From NCBI RefSeq assembly GCF_002741985.1, contig NZ_APHW01000103.1, positions 181,055 to 245,054 of the forward strand: 64,000 bases of DNA. Reading direction: 5' to 3'. Source of the DNA: Vibrio rotiferianus CAIM 577 = LMG 21460. GTDB taxonomy: Bacteria; Pseudomonadota; Gammaproteobacteria; Enterobacterales; Vibrionaceae. Below, piece by piece: positions 35,803 through 44,863 of this stretch. Numbering within the stretch: the stretch's first letter is position 1; each line of letters starts with the position of its first letter. The notes under the pieces are model-generated. The model was not told the origin of the DNA. It saw only the letters and a list, made by a program, of their open reading frames with translations, and did no database searches. Made by a program: the position numbers and the translations under genes.

Positions 35803-37162
35803 CTAAAAGAGGCAAAAGCCCCCCCCAGGTCTCAATTTGCGACGTGGCTCGTTGATGAAGCTCTCAAATAACAATTGAAAACGGTTTTGATAAAACTGAA
35901 TATGCTTCGTCGTTGCAATGTTGAACCACGATTCAGGGGTATTTCTGTCCCCTGCTAAATAGCAAATGCATTTGTGTGCGCTGTTTTGAGATGAAATAGC
36001 CCAACGATCCCGCCACCAGCTCATATATGCAATATCTACTTTGCCAAATGGTGCCGACATGTCCCATTCTGGATCTTCTTCTACGTATAAAAGATCAACA
36101 TTTTTTTGTTGAATACGTGATAGACAAACGCTCAACGCTGCAGAGCGGAGCAGTGGGTCCTGTGGCATGTAGATAGACACGCGTTTTTCTGAGCTACACA
36201 TATCCAAAACGTGGAGATAATGTGCGTAAGACGTATAAGGAGGCCTGATCAATGCCCCTTTGGATGGGTAATGGAATACTGAGAAATTACCAAGAGGATC
36301 TTCCACATTGCCTCTCGCCAAAATGGTTTGGTATTTTTGGTCGATACGTTCACGTAGCTTTGTTGAAGGCTCTGGTAGTGCTTCGCTGGCCTCTGCTGTG
36401 TAATCTTGAGACACAAAACGTGAAATGTCTTCGTAAGGGTTATGATCAATAGAGCCAACAGGCTCTTCATTCGAGGAATAGTTTACGTGTTGACACAGGA
36501 TGTACCCCGAGTGCGCTTCCCCTGAAACGATCCAATAAACGCCATTGTTGCTTTGTGGCTGAAGAGAGACAAAGTTAGAGGCAAGTTCATAGTGGTCAGC
36601 ATGATTGACCCAGCGAGCGTCAATAGTCGCAAGCTTACGGCGACAACGACTAGCAATATGATCAACATGATCGTAGAACGTTTTTGGGTTGATACTGAGC
36701 TTACGGCAGATTTCACGTACGGAATAACCTGTAAACAACAAACCCATCAGGTTTTCTTGAAACTGTAGCTTCTTGTTAGCACCAGACCATTTATCTACAA
36801 AGGTGCTTTGGCATTCTTTACAACGGTAACGCTGACGATCGCCGCTGTAGCCAAAAGCATGGTAAAGGTGTTTGTGGGTGTGGACTGAAAGTCCGAAGTT
36901 GTCACATTCATCGTTGCGACATGCAGGCAAGCCATCACTGTGTACGTGACGAAGACGATGAAGTTCATTCACTACATCGCGATTGTTAAGTAAGGGGGGG
37001 GAAAGCTCCACATTCACGGCAGACCATCGCCGGACGTTTAGGGTTAGCATGTTGCAACACATAACGTTTTGCATCACTCAATCCAAAGTTGTCACACGCC
37101 AATGTTTTACAAAAGTTGAGTTGTAACCCATCTGCGTCTTTTGGCAGTTCGCCGTTAGACAC
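35803..37162 (-). pseudogene. Double zinc-ribbon HTH protein of unknown function, frameshifted in a G8/C8 run
   Basis: The frame from GTG 37162 (RBS GAGGGGG) reads one zinc module, FCKTLACDNFGL ... MVCRECGAFPP, then runs into the 8-base run at 36994-37001. The following frame reads a second copy of the same module, CRNDECDNFGL ... YRCKECQSTF, then a helix-turn-helix-like stretch GYSVREICRKLSINPKTFYD and a long unassigned C-terminal half. Removing one base from the run joins the two repeats into a 452-residue protein, which strongly supports a +1 frameshift. The zinc-ribbon plus HTH resembles IS1-type or phage transposition regulators, but no DDE core or terminal repeats are seen. A second 8-base run (35819-35826) lies at the very 3' end and could alter the last residues. 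Confidence 0.75.
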
Positions 37163-37186
37163 AATCGCCCCCTCGGGATAATTCAG

Positions 37187-37209
37187 GCAGCCGGTCAGGC
37201 CCCGGCTGC
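37187..37209 (-). terminator. Hairpin after deoD
   Basis: GCAGCCGG / CCGGCTGC, 8-bp GC-rich stem with a 7-base loop, between deoD and the next minus-strand gene. The T tract is missing. Confidence 0.5.
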
Positions 37210-37230
37210 AAATTACTACTTAAGTATTTC

Positions 37231-37941
37231 TTAGATGTTGATTGCTGTTTCTAGAGCAACTTTCATCATGTCGTTGAACGACTTTTGACGCTCTTCAGAG
37301 CTTAGTTTTTCACCACGGATGATGTGGTCAGAAACTGTTAGGATAGTTAGAGCTTTCGCACCTAGGTCTGCAGCTACGCCGTAGATACCTGCTGCTTCCA
37401 TATCTACACCTAGGATGCCAAGTTTTTCCATCTTCTCGAAGATGTCAGCTTCTGGTGTGTAGAATAGGTCTGCAGAGAATACGTTACCTACTTTAACTGG
37501 TACTTCTTGAGCACGCGCTTGGTTAACAGCTTCTTCTAGAAGGCCGTAATCAGCGATTGCTGCGAAATCGTGGTTGTTGAAACGGATACGGTTAACTTTT
37601 GAGTCTGTAGAAGCACCCATACCGATAACAACGTCCATTAGTTTAACATCGTCACGTACTGCACCACAGCTGCCTACGCGGATAACGTTTTTCACGCCGT
37701 ACTCAGCGATTAGCTCGTGTACGTAGATGCAGCAAGATGGGATACCCATACCGTGACCCATAACAGACACTTTCTTGCCTTTGTATGTGCCAGTAAAGCC
37801 GAACATGTTGCGAACGTCACAAACTTGTTTTACATCTTCCAGGAAAGTTTCTGCGATGTATTTAGCGCGCAACGGGTCGCCTGGCATTAGAACTGTTTCA
37901 GCGAAATCACCTGGTTGTGCGTTAATGTGTGGGGTTGCCAT
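37231..37941 (-). CDS. deoD: Purine nucleoside phosphorylase, DeoD type
   Basis: 236 residues, the expected length, colinear with E. coli DeoD from MATPHINAQPGDFAETVLMP to the end. It splits purine nucleosides with phosphate into base and (deoxy)ribose 1-phosphate. Phosphate-binding and active-site segments are present: GDPLRAKYIAETFL, RVGSCGAV, DMEAAGIYG and TVSDHIIRGE (catalytic Asp). RBS GGAGAGC lies before the ATG. It is alone, without deoA, deoB or deoC, which suggests a second copy used for salvage. Confidence 0.96.
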   Translation of the reverse strand: MATPHINAQPGDFAETVLMPGDPLRAKYIAETFLEDVKQVCDVRNMFGFTGTYKGKKVSVMGHGMGIPSCCIYVHELIAEYGVKNVIRVGSCGAVRDDVKLMDVVIGMGASTDSKVNRIRFNNHDFAAIADYGLLEEAVNQARAQEVPVKVGNVFSADLFYTPEADIFEKMEKLGILGVDMEAAGIYGVAADLGAKALTILTVSDHIIRGEKLSSEERQKSFNDMMKVALETAINI

Positions 37942-38338
37942 AAGTGCTCTCCAAAGTCTTGTTCTGATAAATCGCCTTTATTATAGAAGGCTATTACCAA
38001 TTCTGTTGAACTTGTTCGTTTTCGTTGGGGTAATAATATCGGGACACGCAATACACCCTTGAGAGATAAGTCACAAAATCATGGGTTTTAGTGTTCAATT
38101 ATTCTGTTGATAACTAAATCTGTTGAAACCAAAAAGGCAATCGATTTGCTTTTGAGCAGTTTGTCGATTGCGCGCACAAAATCTCGGCTTTAAGCACAAA
38201 AATTTTTCTTCAAAGTTTCTGATCGATATTCGAGGAGAGTGAGTAAAACGATTAAATTGTACAATTTATTTTCTTGTACAATGTAAATTGACTTGCTATA
38301 AGTTATACAACAAAACATTTTGTATAGGATGCTTCGTT
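37942..38338. other. Divergent promoter region of deoD and the ybgA-merR-phr operon
   Basis: About 400 bases with no ORF. The right part holds TTGTACAA-type palindromes listed separately. Nothing else was recognised. Confidence 0.5.
38256..38327 (+). promoter_or_regulatory. Probable MerR-family operator cluster upstream of the photolyase operon
   Basis: ATTGTACAAT (38256-38265), TTGTACAAT (38274-38282), TATACAA (38304-38310) and TTTTGTATAGG (about 38317-38327) recur about every ten to twenty bases, around a TTGACT (38288-38293). TGTACA-type half sites are what I remember for LitR/CarH-like regulators, and the operon encodes such a MerR protein. The exact promoter is not resolved. Confidence 0.5.
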
Positions 38339-39289
38339 ATGGAATCTTCAATCAAAGTCGGTATCAGTTCTTGTGTACTTGGACAACGAGTACGTTTCGA
38401 TTCAGGACATAAAATTAGCAACTTCGTAACGAAGGAATTAGATGGTTATTTCAATTTTGTACCAGTCTGCCCAGAAGTAGGAGTCGGGATGTCGGTACCT
38501 CGCCCTACTATTCGTTTAGTGAGTAACGAAGAACGAATCGCCTTAGTTGAGACTAAAAATCCAGACAACGATCACACTGATAATATGCTCACTTATTCGA
38601 AAAACAAAGTGAGTGAGTTGGAAGGGGAGCAGTTGTGTGGGTATATCGTGTGTGCGAAATCGCCAACGTGTGGCATGGAACGAGTAAAGGTTTACAGCAA
38701 GAATAATGCTGCCAAAGAGGGTATCGGTTTGTACACCCGAACTTTAATGGAAAAAATGCCATGGCTACCAGTTGAAGAAGATGGACGCTTGAATGATCCG
38801 GTACTGAAAGAAAACTTCATCACTCGCGTTTACTGTTTGAATGATTTTTATGAGTCGATGGATGGAGAGCCAACCCGCGGCAAAATTATCGAGTTTCACT
38901 CGCGCTACAAGCTGACGCTGATGTCGCATCACCCCGAATCGTACCGTTCTCTTGGGCGCTTAGTGGCCGATGTGGCGAACTATGAAATTGAAGAGTTCTA
39001 TAACGAATATCGCCTAGGTTTGATGAAAGCACTACAAAACCGCGCGAGCCGTAAAAACAACACCAACGTGTTGATGCATTTACAAGGTTACTTTAAGCGT
39101 TCACTGAACAGTGATGAAAAAGCAGAACTAGCGACAGTGATCAGTGATTACCGCACTGGTTTGTTACCATTACTTGCCCCGTTAACGTTAATTAAGCACT
39201 ATCTCAACGCATACCCAGATGCGTACTTACAAAAACAGAAATACCTAGAACCATACCCACAGGAGATGAGACTTCGTTATGGATTGTAG
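38339..39289 (+). CDS. DUF523-DUF1722 protein, YbgA-like
   Basis: 316 residues from ATG 38339 (AGGATG upstream), not from the further upstream in-frame codons, which overlap the operator region. The N-terminal DUF523 half has the cysteine motifs SSCVLGQRVRFDSGH, CPEVGVGMSVPRP and KSPTCGMERVKVY; the C-terminal DUF1722 (YbgA) half starts about residue 190 with EFHSRYKLTLMSHHPESYRS. This protein is commonly encoded beside photolyase genes and may take part in light-dependent repair or an associated cofactor step; the reaction is not known to me. It overlaps the MerR gene by 11 bases. Confidence 0.9.
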   Translation: MESSIKVGISSCVLGQRVRFDSGHKISNFVTKELDGYFNFVPVCPEVGVGMSVPRPTIRLVSNEERIALVETKNPDNDHTDNMLTYSKNKVSELEGEQLCGYIVCAKSPTCGMERVKVYSKNNAAKEGIGLYTRTLMEKMPWLPVEEDGRLNDPVLKENFITRVYCLNDFYESMDGEPTRGKIIEFHSRYKLTLMSHHPESYRSLGRLVADVANYEIEEFYNEYRLGLMKALQNRASRKNNTNVLMHLQGYFKRSLNSDEKAELATVISDYRTGLLPLLAPLTLIKHYLNAYPDAYLQKQKYLEPYPQEMRLRYGL

Positions 39290-40082
39290 CCAGGAAGAAA
39301 AACTATACGCGATTCGAGATGTATCTGAGTTAACGGGTGTAAAGCCCGTTACTCTGCGCGCTTGGCAAAGACGCTATAACTTGATTCAACCGCAAAGAAC
39401 GGAAAAAGGGCATCGTTTATACCGCCAACAGGATCTGGACGTAATCCGAGAGATTCAGGGGTGGCTAGCGAAAGGCGTTGCTATCGGTAAGGTGAAAGGG
39501 CTACTGGGACAAGAATCAGACGTTGATGTGACAACAGAGAACCAACGCCTAGAAGAAGTTGAAGTGATGCTGAAAGCTTTGTCGGAGCTTAATCGTGGCA
39601 AAACAGAAACGCTCTTATCTAACGTATTAAAAGAGTACCCACTTAATATTGTGATTGAACAGCTGATAAATCCAGTATTTGAAGCATTAGATTTAGTGAA
39701 GGTCTCGCTGCGTTCACTACAACTTGGTTTGTTCCAAACCTGTTTGATTACTCGTCTCGCGCTAGTGGTTGATTCAGAGAATAAAGCTGCATCAAAAGGA
39801 AAATGTCTATTGATAAGCTTTGAACAAGCACGGGAATCAGAAAGTTGGGTACAAGCCGCAATACTGTGCGAGCAGGGCTATCACATTACTTTGATCGATA
39901 AAGTGGAAGACGTGTCTGGTTTGGTTGATCACGACGTGCTGTCTCGTTACAAGTTCATTCACTTCTTTTCTAACAAAGCATTGCCTATTAAGCAGGTGGA
40001 AGCGTTAACCATGCTGCAAACACAGCTTCCAGAAAAAGTGCAGTTCTCGGAAGTGATAGAAAAGCTGCACTTTGCTGCCTAA
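39279..40082 (+). CDS. MerR-family regulator with degenerate cobalamin-type domain
   Basis: 267 residues. Residues about 8-75 form a MerR-type DNA-binding domain (IRDVSELTGVKPVTLRAWQR, RYNLIQPQRTEKGHRLY). The rest has the LitR/CarH layout: a helical bundle (residues about 85-170) followed by a Rossmann-like segment KCLLISFEQARESESW. In true B12 sensors this segment has DxHxxG; here the His and Gly positions are not conserved, so it probably does not bind cobalamin like CarH. It is the second gene of the photolyase operon and likely its repressor, possibly sensing another cue. Translationally coupled to the YbgA-like gene. Confidence 0.85.
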   Translation: MDCSQEEKLYAIRDVSELTGVKPVTLRAWQRRYNLIQPQRTEKGHRLYRQQDLDVIREIQGWLAKGVAIGKVKGLLGQESDVDVTTENQRLEEVEVMLKALSELNRGKTETLLSNVLKEYPLNIVIEQLINPVFEALDLVKVSLRSLQLGLFQTCLITRLALVVDSENKAASKGKCLLISFEQARESESWVQAAILCEQGYHITLIDKVEDVSGLVDHDVLSRYKFIHFFSNKALPIKQVEALTMLQTQLPEKVQFSEVIEKLHFAA

Positions 40083-40105
40083 AAATACCCTAGTAAGGAG
40101 ACGAC

Positions 40106-41522
40106 ATGATCCTGGTTTGGTTTCGACGTGACCTAAGAACGTTAGACCACACAGCGCTTAAGGCTGCTCTTGATTCTGGGCAGCCTGTTGTTGCCGGTTT
40201 TGTTGCAACGCCAGAGCAATGGCAAGAACACCACATGGCACCCATGCAGGCGGATCTTATTGCAAGACGTTTGATGCATCTTGAAGAAGAGCTAACAGAG
40301 CTTAATATCCCACTTCTGTATAAAGAAGTACCCAAATTTTCTGACGTGACTGAGGTCATCAAGGGTTGGGCAATATCATTGAACGCAGAAAGCGTCATGG
40401 CGAACATCCATTACGAGGTCAATGAACAAGCGCTAGACCGAGAGGTTTCAGAGGTTCTTGCTAAAAGCGACGTCACGTTCGAAGCTTTCCACGACAAATG
40501 TATTCATGCGCCAACCACGGTGTTAAACAAGCAGGGTGACTACTTTAAAGTCTTCACTCCTTTTAAACGTGCTTGGCTGGCGAAGTTCCAAATGCCGATG
40601 GTGTGGAAACCAGAACCGCAATTAAAGCTATCTGATGATGCACTTAAGCCAGTTGAAACTGATCGCTATCATGCTGATGTGGCTTTTTCTTATTCACGTG
40701 ACTCAAGTGAGCAATGGCACGCTTCGACCGGAGAGATCCTCAACCGATTAAGAGAATTTGCTCGAGTGCGCAGTGATGCCTATAAAGCAGAAAGAGATCG
40801 TCCTGCTGTTGATGGAACCAGCCAACTATCTCCCTATCTTGCGATTGGTGCGTTATCGCCAAGACAATGTATCGCTAGGCTTTATGCTGAGAGTCCTCAT
40901 TCTGAGCTTACTGAAGGTAAAGCAACATGGTTGAGCGAAATCATCTGGCGAGAGTTCTACCAGCACTTATTGGTGTTTGAACCAAAGCTAGTAAAAGGAA
41001 AAGGCTTTATTCCCTGGGAAGATAAGATTAAATGGTCTTATGATGAAACGGCGTTCGAGCGTTGGAAAAAGGGAACGACTGGCTATCCTATCGTTGACGC
41101 TGCCATGCGACAACTTAATGAGACGGGCTGGATGCACAACCGTCTACGCATGATAGTGGCAAGCTTCTTAACTAAAGATCTTCATATCGATTGGCGTTGG
41201 GGGGGAGGCGTACTTTATGAGTAAGCTGGTGGATGGAGACTTTGCTGCCAACAATGGAGGTTGGCAATGGTCGGCATCTACGGGGTGCGATGGGCAACCT
41301 TACTTCCGTATTTTTAATCCAATCAGTCAGGGCGAAAAGTTTGACTCTGATGGCACATTTGTTCGCCATTGGGTGCCGGAAATTAAAGAAGTGCCAAATA
41401 AGTTTATTCATAACCCTTGGCTATGGAGCAGTTTTAATTTACTGGATTATCACAAGCCGATGGTTGATCACAAGGTAGAAAGAGAGATAACCTTACGGCT
41501 CTTTAAAAACGCCAAGGAATAG
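40106..41522 (+). pseudogene. phrB: Deoxyribodipyrimidine photolyase, frameshifted in a G7 run
   Basis: Class I CPD photolyase: RBS AAGGAG, ATG 40106, N-terminal MILVWFRRDLRTLDHTALKA antenna domain, FAD domain with LGR-type segments DGTSQLSPYLAIGALSPRQC, and WLSEIIWREFYQHL. The frame breaks at a seven-G run (41199-41205), giving WRWGGGVLYE-stop, while the next frame resumes exactly where expected with MSKLVDGDFAANNGGWQWSA and the FAD-binding CDGQPYFRIFNP. With six Gs the joint reads WRWGEAYFMSK, the canonical sequence, giving 471 residues. The product as read lacks the last 100 residues needed for FAD and DNA binding. Third gene of the ybgA-merR-phr operon. Confidence 0.88.
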
Positions 41523-41528
41523 AGAGAG

Positions 41529-42455
41529 ATGCCTAGTAAGAAGCGTTTGATGTGTGTCGCTAAACGAACCCTATTGTCTGTATCGTTGTCTTTGGTGAGT
41601 GGCTTATCATTCGCAAAGATGTACGAATTGCCGGAAGACGGGGCGAGAGTGATTGGTCGCATGGAGAACCATGTGGTCGAACAGGGCGAAACCATGGCGA
41701 ACATTGCTAAGCAATATGATGTTGGTATGCTGGCGTTAATGGCAGCCAACAAAGGCGTAGACCCTTTTTTACCAAGAGAAGGGCACGTACTTACAATACC
41801 TACTCAGCTCATTCTGCCTGACGTCCCTCACGATGGCATTGTTATTAACCTTGCTGAACTGCGCCTCTACTATTTCCCGCCAAAGGAAAGTGTGGTTCAT
41901 GTTTTTCCGGTTGGTATTGGTCGAATAGGTCGTGACACGCCCGAAATGACAACGAGTATCAGTCAGAAGCGTCCCAACCCTACTTGGACACCACCTTCTT
42001 CCATCCGCGCAGAATATAAAGCGAAGGGCATTGACCTCCCAGCCGTTGTACCTGCTGGACCGGATAACCCGTTAGGTATGTTTGCATTGCGCTTGGCGTA
42101 TGGTCATGGAGAGTACTTGATCCACGGTACTAACAAAGATTTTGGTATTGGTATGCGCGTTAGTGCGGGTTGCATTCGAATGGACCCTAATGACATCGAA
42201 TGGTTGTTCGACAAGGTGCGCCGTGGTGAAAAAGTGAAGATCATCAACCAACCGGTAAAAGTAGCACTTGAACCAGACCGCAGTGTATTTGTTGAGGCAC
42301 ATGAACCATTAACTCGCAGTAATGGCGAAAAAGATCACCTACAAATTCCACAAGCGTTGGATTGGTGGTTGGATGAATACGGGATGACGAACGCGAAAGC
42401 AAAAGCAGCGATTGCTGCGCAGAATGGTGTACCTGTAGAAATAACCGCGCCTTAA
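41529..42455 (+). CDS. L,D-transpeptidase with LysM domain, ErfK/YcfS type
   Basis: 308 residues with a signal peptide (about residues 1-30, cleaved near SFAKMYE), a LysM-type motif (residues about 48-92, HVVEQGETMANIAKQYDVGM), and a YkuD catalytic domain with the active-site motif HGTNKDFGIGMRVSAGCIRM containing His and Cys. Such enzymes cross-link peptidoglycan or attach Braun's lipoprotein to it. The gene is six bases after the photolyase and converges on an lpp gene, a telling neighbourhood for an Lpp-anchoring enzyme. Assignment to family is firm; the exact reaction is inferred. Confidence 0.93.
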   Translation: MPSKKRLMCVAKRTLLSVSLSLVSGLSFAKMYELPEDGARVIGRMENHVVEQGETMANIAKQYDVGMLALMAANKGVDPFLPREGHVLTIPTQLILPDVPHDGIVINLAELRLYYFPPKESVVHVFPVGIGRIGRDTPEMTTSISQKRPNPTWTPPSSIRAEYKAKGIDLPAVVPAGPDNPLGMFALRLAYGHGEYLIHGTNKDFGIGMRVSAGCIRMDPNDIEWLFDKVRRGEKVKIINQPVKVALEPDRSVFVEAHEPLTRSNGEKDHLQIPQALDWWLDEYGMTNAKAKAAIAAQNGVPVEITAP

Positions 42456-42481
42456 CAAACGTTAAAGCGCGGAATCACATC

Positions 42482-42736
42482 TTACTTAGTGTAAGACTGA
42501 GCGATGTTGTCGATACGCTCGTTAGCACGTGCAGCTTCTTCTTGTGCTGCCATAGCTGCTTCACCAGATTTTTGAACGTTAGATTGAAGCGCTTGAACGT
42601 CTTGGCTTAGCTGGCTAACTTGGTTGCTTAGTTCGTCTAGTTTTGCTGCGTTAGCTGTTGCTGCATCATCAGATGAAGCACAACCTGCTAGTAGAAGTAC
42701 TGAAGTTGCAGCAGCTGCGATCAACGTTTTGTTCAT
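42482..42736 (-). CDS. lpp: Major outer-membrane (Braun-type) lipoprotein
   Basis: 84 residues from ATG 42736 (AGGAGTT upstream). The signal peptide ends with lipobox LLAGC, so Cys19 becomes the lipidated N-terminus. The mature part is one heptad-like coiled coil (AKLDELSNQVSQLSQDVQAL) as in Lpp, and the C-terminus is SYTK, with the terminal Lys in the right place for attachment to peptidoglycan. It tethers the outer membrane to the wall. Single gene with A/T-rich upstream region. Confidence 0.92.
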   Translation of the reverse strand: MNKTLIAAAATSVLLLAGCASSDDAATANAAKLDELSNQVSQLSQDVQALQSNVQKSGEAAMAAQEEAARANERIDNIAQSYTK

Positions 42737-42847
42737 GTTAAGAACTCCTTGCTTATAGTTGAAGTTACGCTCTATACATTCTTTGTCATATAGTCGCGAA
42801 TTAAAATGTATGAACATTTTATCAGTACATGATGTAGCAAAAGTCAA

Positions 42848-43122
42848 AAAAATCCAAGGATTTCATATATTCCTCGGTTTTTTCGCTGACCATGTGATTA
42901 CACTTATTAAAAATGTAAATTGATGGCCAATAATCTCCCTTCTCAACAGTCCTTTTTTGCTACGTTCCTGATATCAATAATTTAGACGATATTTACATAA
43001 AAGAAAGGTAATACATGAAAACTTTATCCCAGTAGTAAATTTATATTGTGTGATCTCTATCTATACTCCTATGATTTGCGGTATTATAGAGGGCTTTTAT
43101 TTTTTGCTGCGTTAGAGCGGAA
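42848..43122. other. Divergent intergenic region of lpp and the DEAD-box helicase
   Basis: 275 AT-rich bases. They contain both promoters and a long possible 5' leader of the helicase gene, as often seen for cold-induced RNA helicases. No specific element was recognised. Confidence 0.4.
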
Positions 43123-44502
43123 ATGACACGAAGAAAGCGCTCAGACAATGACTATTTATTGGAGAATACTTTGCAATTTAAAGATCTAGGCCTAGACAAC
43201 CGATTGTTGAAGAACCTAAAACACTACGATTTCAAAAAAGCGACTGACATTCAAAAGCAGGCGATCCCTGTGGCGATTGCAGGCAAGGATCTATTGGCAT
43301 CTTCGAAAACGGGTTCGGGTAAGACTTTGGCGTTTGTATTGCCGATGCTTCATAAGTCATTAAAGACGAAGTCGTTTTCAGCGAAAGACCCGCGAGCAGT
43401 AATCCTCGCACCAACGCGTGAGCTAGCAAAGCAGGTATATGGTGAACTGCGTTCAATGTTGGCCGGCTTGACGTATGATGCAGCTTTGATTCTTGGCGGT
43501 GAAAACTTTAACGATCAAGTTAAAGCGCTGCGTCGTTACCCAAAATTCATCGTAGCAACGCCAGGACGTTTAGCTGACCACTTGGAGCACCGTTCACTTT
43601 ATTTAGATGGTTTAGAAACCCTCATTCTTGATGAAGCTGACCGAATGCTAGATCTTGGTTTTGCGCCAGAATTGCGTCGTATCCACAACGCAGCTAAGCA
43701 CCGTCGTCGTCAGACATTGATGTTCTCTGCAACTCTTGATCACGCAGAAGTGAACGGTATTGCTTCTGAGATGTTGAATGCACCAAAACGCATTGCCGTT
43801 GGTGTATCAAACGAAGAGCACAAGGACATCACTCAGAAGTTCTACTTGTGCGATCACTTGGATCACAAAGAAGCGATTCTAGAGCGTGTGCTTGAAGAAG
43901 CAGAATACCGTCAGGTAATCATCTTTACAGCAACGCGTGATGACACTGAGCGCCTAACTGAAAAACTGAATGAAAAGAAACTTAAAGCGATCGCGCTAAG
44001 CGGCAATTTAAACCAGACTCAGCGCAACACCATCATGAGTCAGTTTGAGCGTGCAGTATTTAAGATTCTGGTAACGACAGACGTCGCTTCTCGTGGCCTA
44101 GATATCGCAACAGTGACACACGTAATCAACTTTGATATGCCTAAGCATACCGAAGAGTACGTTCACCGTGTTGGTCGTACAGGTCGTGCGGGTAACAAAG
44201 GTGATGCTATTTCATTGGTTGGCCCTAAAGACTGGGATAGCTTCAAGCGTGTAGAAACTTACTTACAACAAGATTTGAGTTTCTCTGTATTTGAGGATTT
44301 AAAAGGTAAATTCAAAGGCCTGAAACCTCGTAAGCCAGATTTCCGTAACAAGAAAGCGGCACCAAAGAAAGCGCGTCCTCAAGCGAAGAAAACGGCGAAG
44401 AAGCCAGCTAAGCGAGATAAAGGTTTCTACCAAAACGTGGCGGTGGGTGATAACGTATTTATCCCTAAGAAAAAGCCAGCGGAGCCAAGTGCTGAGGATT
44501 AA
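43123..44502 (+). CDS. DEAD-box ATP-dependent RNA helicase (RhlE/SrmB-like)
   Basis: 459 residues. The helicase motifs are in order: Q motif region (FKDLGLDNRLLKNLKHYDFK), I ASSKTGSGKT, Ia PTRELAKQ, Ib TPGRL, II LDEADRML, III FSATL, IV VIIFTAT, V TTDVASRGLD, VI HRVGRTGRAG. The C-terminal tail from about residue 400 is very basic (KKARPQAKKTAKKPAKRDKG), a general RNA-binding extension. Works in ribosome assembly or RNA unwinding at low temperature in related proteins; the role here is inferred. Monocistronic with terminator. Confidence 0.95.
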   Translation: MTRRKRSDNDYLLENTLQFKDLGLDNRLLKNLKHYDFKKATDIQKQAIPVAIAGKDLLASSKTGSGKTLAFVLPMLHKSLKTKSFSAKDPRAVILAPTRELAKQVYGELRSMLAGLTYDAALILGGENFNDQVKALRRYPKFIVATPGRLADHLEHRSLYLDGLETLILDEADRMLDLGFAPELRRIHNAAKHRRRQTLMFSATLDHAEVNGIASEMLNAPKRIAVGVSNEEHKDITQKFYLCDHLDHKEAILERVLEEAEYRQVIIFTATRDDTERLTEKLNEKKLKAIALSGNLNQTQRNTIMSQFERAVFKILVTTDVASRGLDIATVTHVINFDMPKHTEEYVHRVGRTGRAGNKGDAISLVGPKDWDSFKRVETYLQQDLSFSVFEDLKGKFKGLKPRKPDFRNKKAAPKKARPQAKKTAKKPAKRDKGFYQNVAVGDNVFIPKKKPAEPSAED

Positions 44503-44534
44503 TCTTCACCGTATTGCTTAATTGAAATGTTAGG

Positions 44535-44564
44535 AAAATCCGAGTTTTCAAGCTCGGATTTTTT
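44535..44564 (+). terminator. Terminator after the DEAD-box helicase
   Basis: Stem AAAATCCGAG / CTCGGATTTT with an 8-base loop and a T tract of six. Confidence 0.92.
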
Positions 44565-44671
44565 GTATCTGCCTCTTTTTGTTTACTAACAATGAACGTG
44601 TGTTCAAGAGTCTTTGATTTTTCTAAACGGAATTCTTGCTTAGCATGGTTGGTGTGAAGAGGAGAATCAAG

Positions 44672-44863
44672 ATGCAGCAAGATGAACGATGGTCACAAGA
44701 AAAGCAATGATTAGAACAAGTTGATATGAGTCTAACAGACAAACAGTGTCACGCATTGGGGTGGCAGAGGTGCAGTGTTTTGACCGAAATGTTGTCATTT
44801 CTGTGTATGGCATTAGTTAGTTGCACCTTGGTGCTGGTTCGAGGAGGTTCCCATGCTCACTGA
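44672..44863 (+). pseudogene. Possible small gene with an in-frame TGA at codon 13
   Basis: GAGGAGA lies ahead of ATG 44672, but the frame stops at TGA 44708-44710 after MQQDERWSQEKQ and then stays open to TGA 44861-44863, with a hydrophobic stretch near its end. It overlaps the next small ORF by 11 bases. It could be a broken 63-codon gene, a 12-residue leader peptide, or chance. Confidence 0.3.

Noticed and set aside
35803..37162. Insertion sequence transposase
   Set aside because: Zinc ribbon and HTH are suggestive, but no DDE motif, no terminal repeats and no target duplication were found.
41217..41522. Independent small gene starting at the in-frame ATG at 41217
   Set aside because: It is the missing C-terminal end of photolyase; the ATG is the Met of the conserved YFMSK segment.
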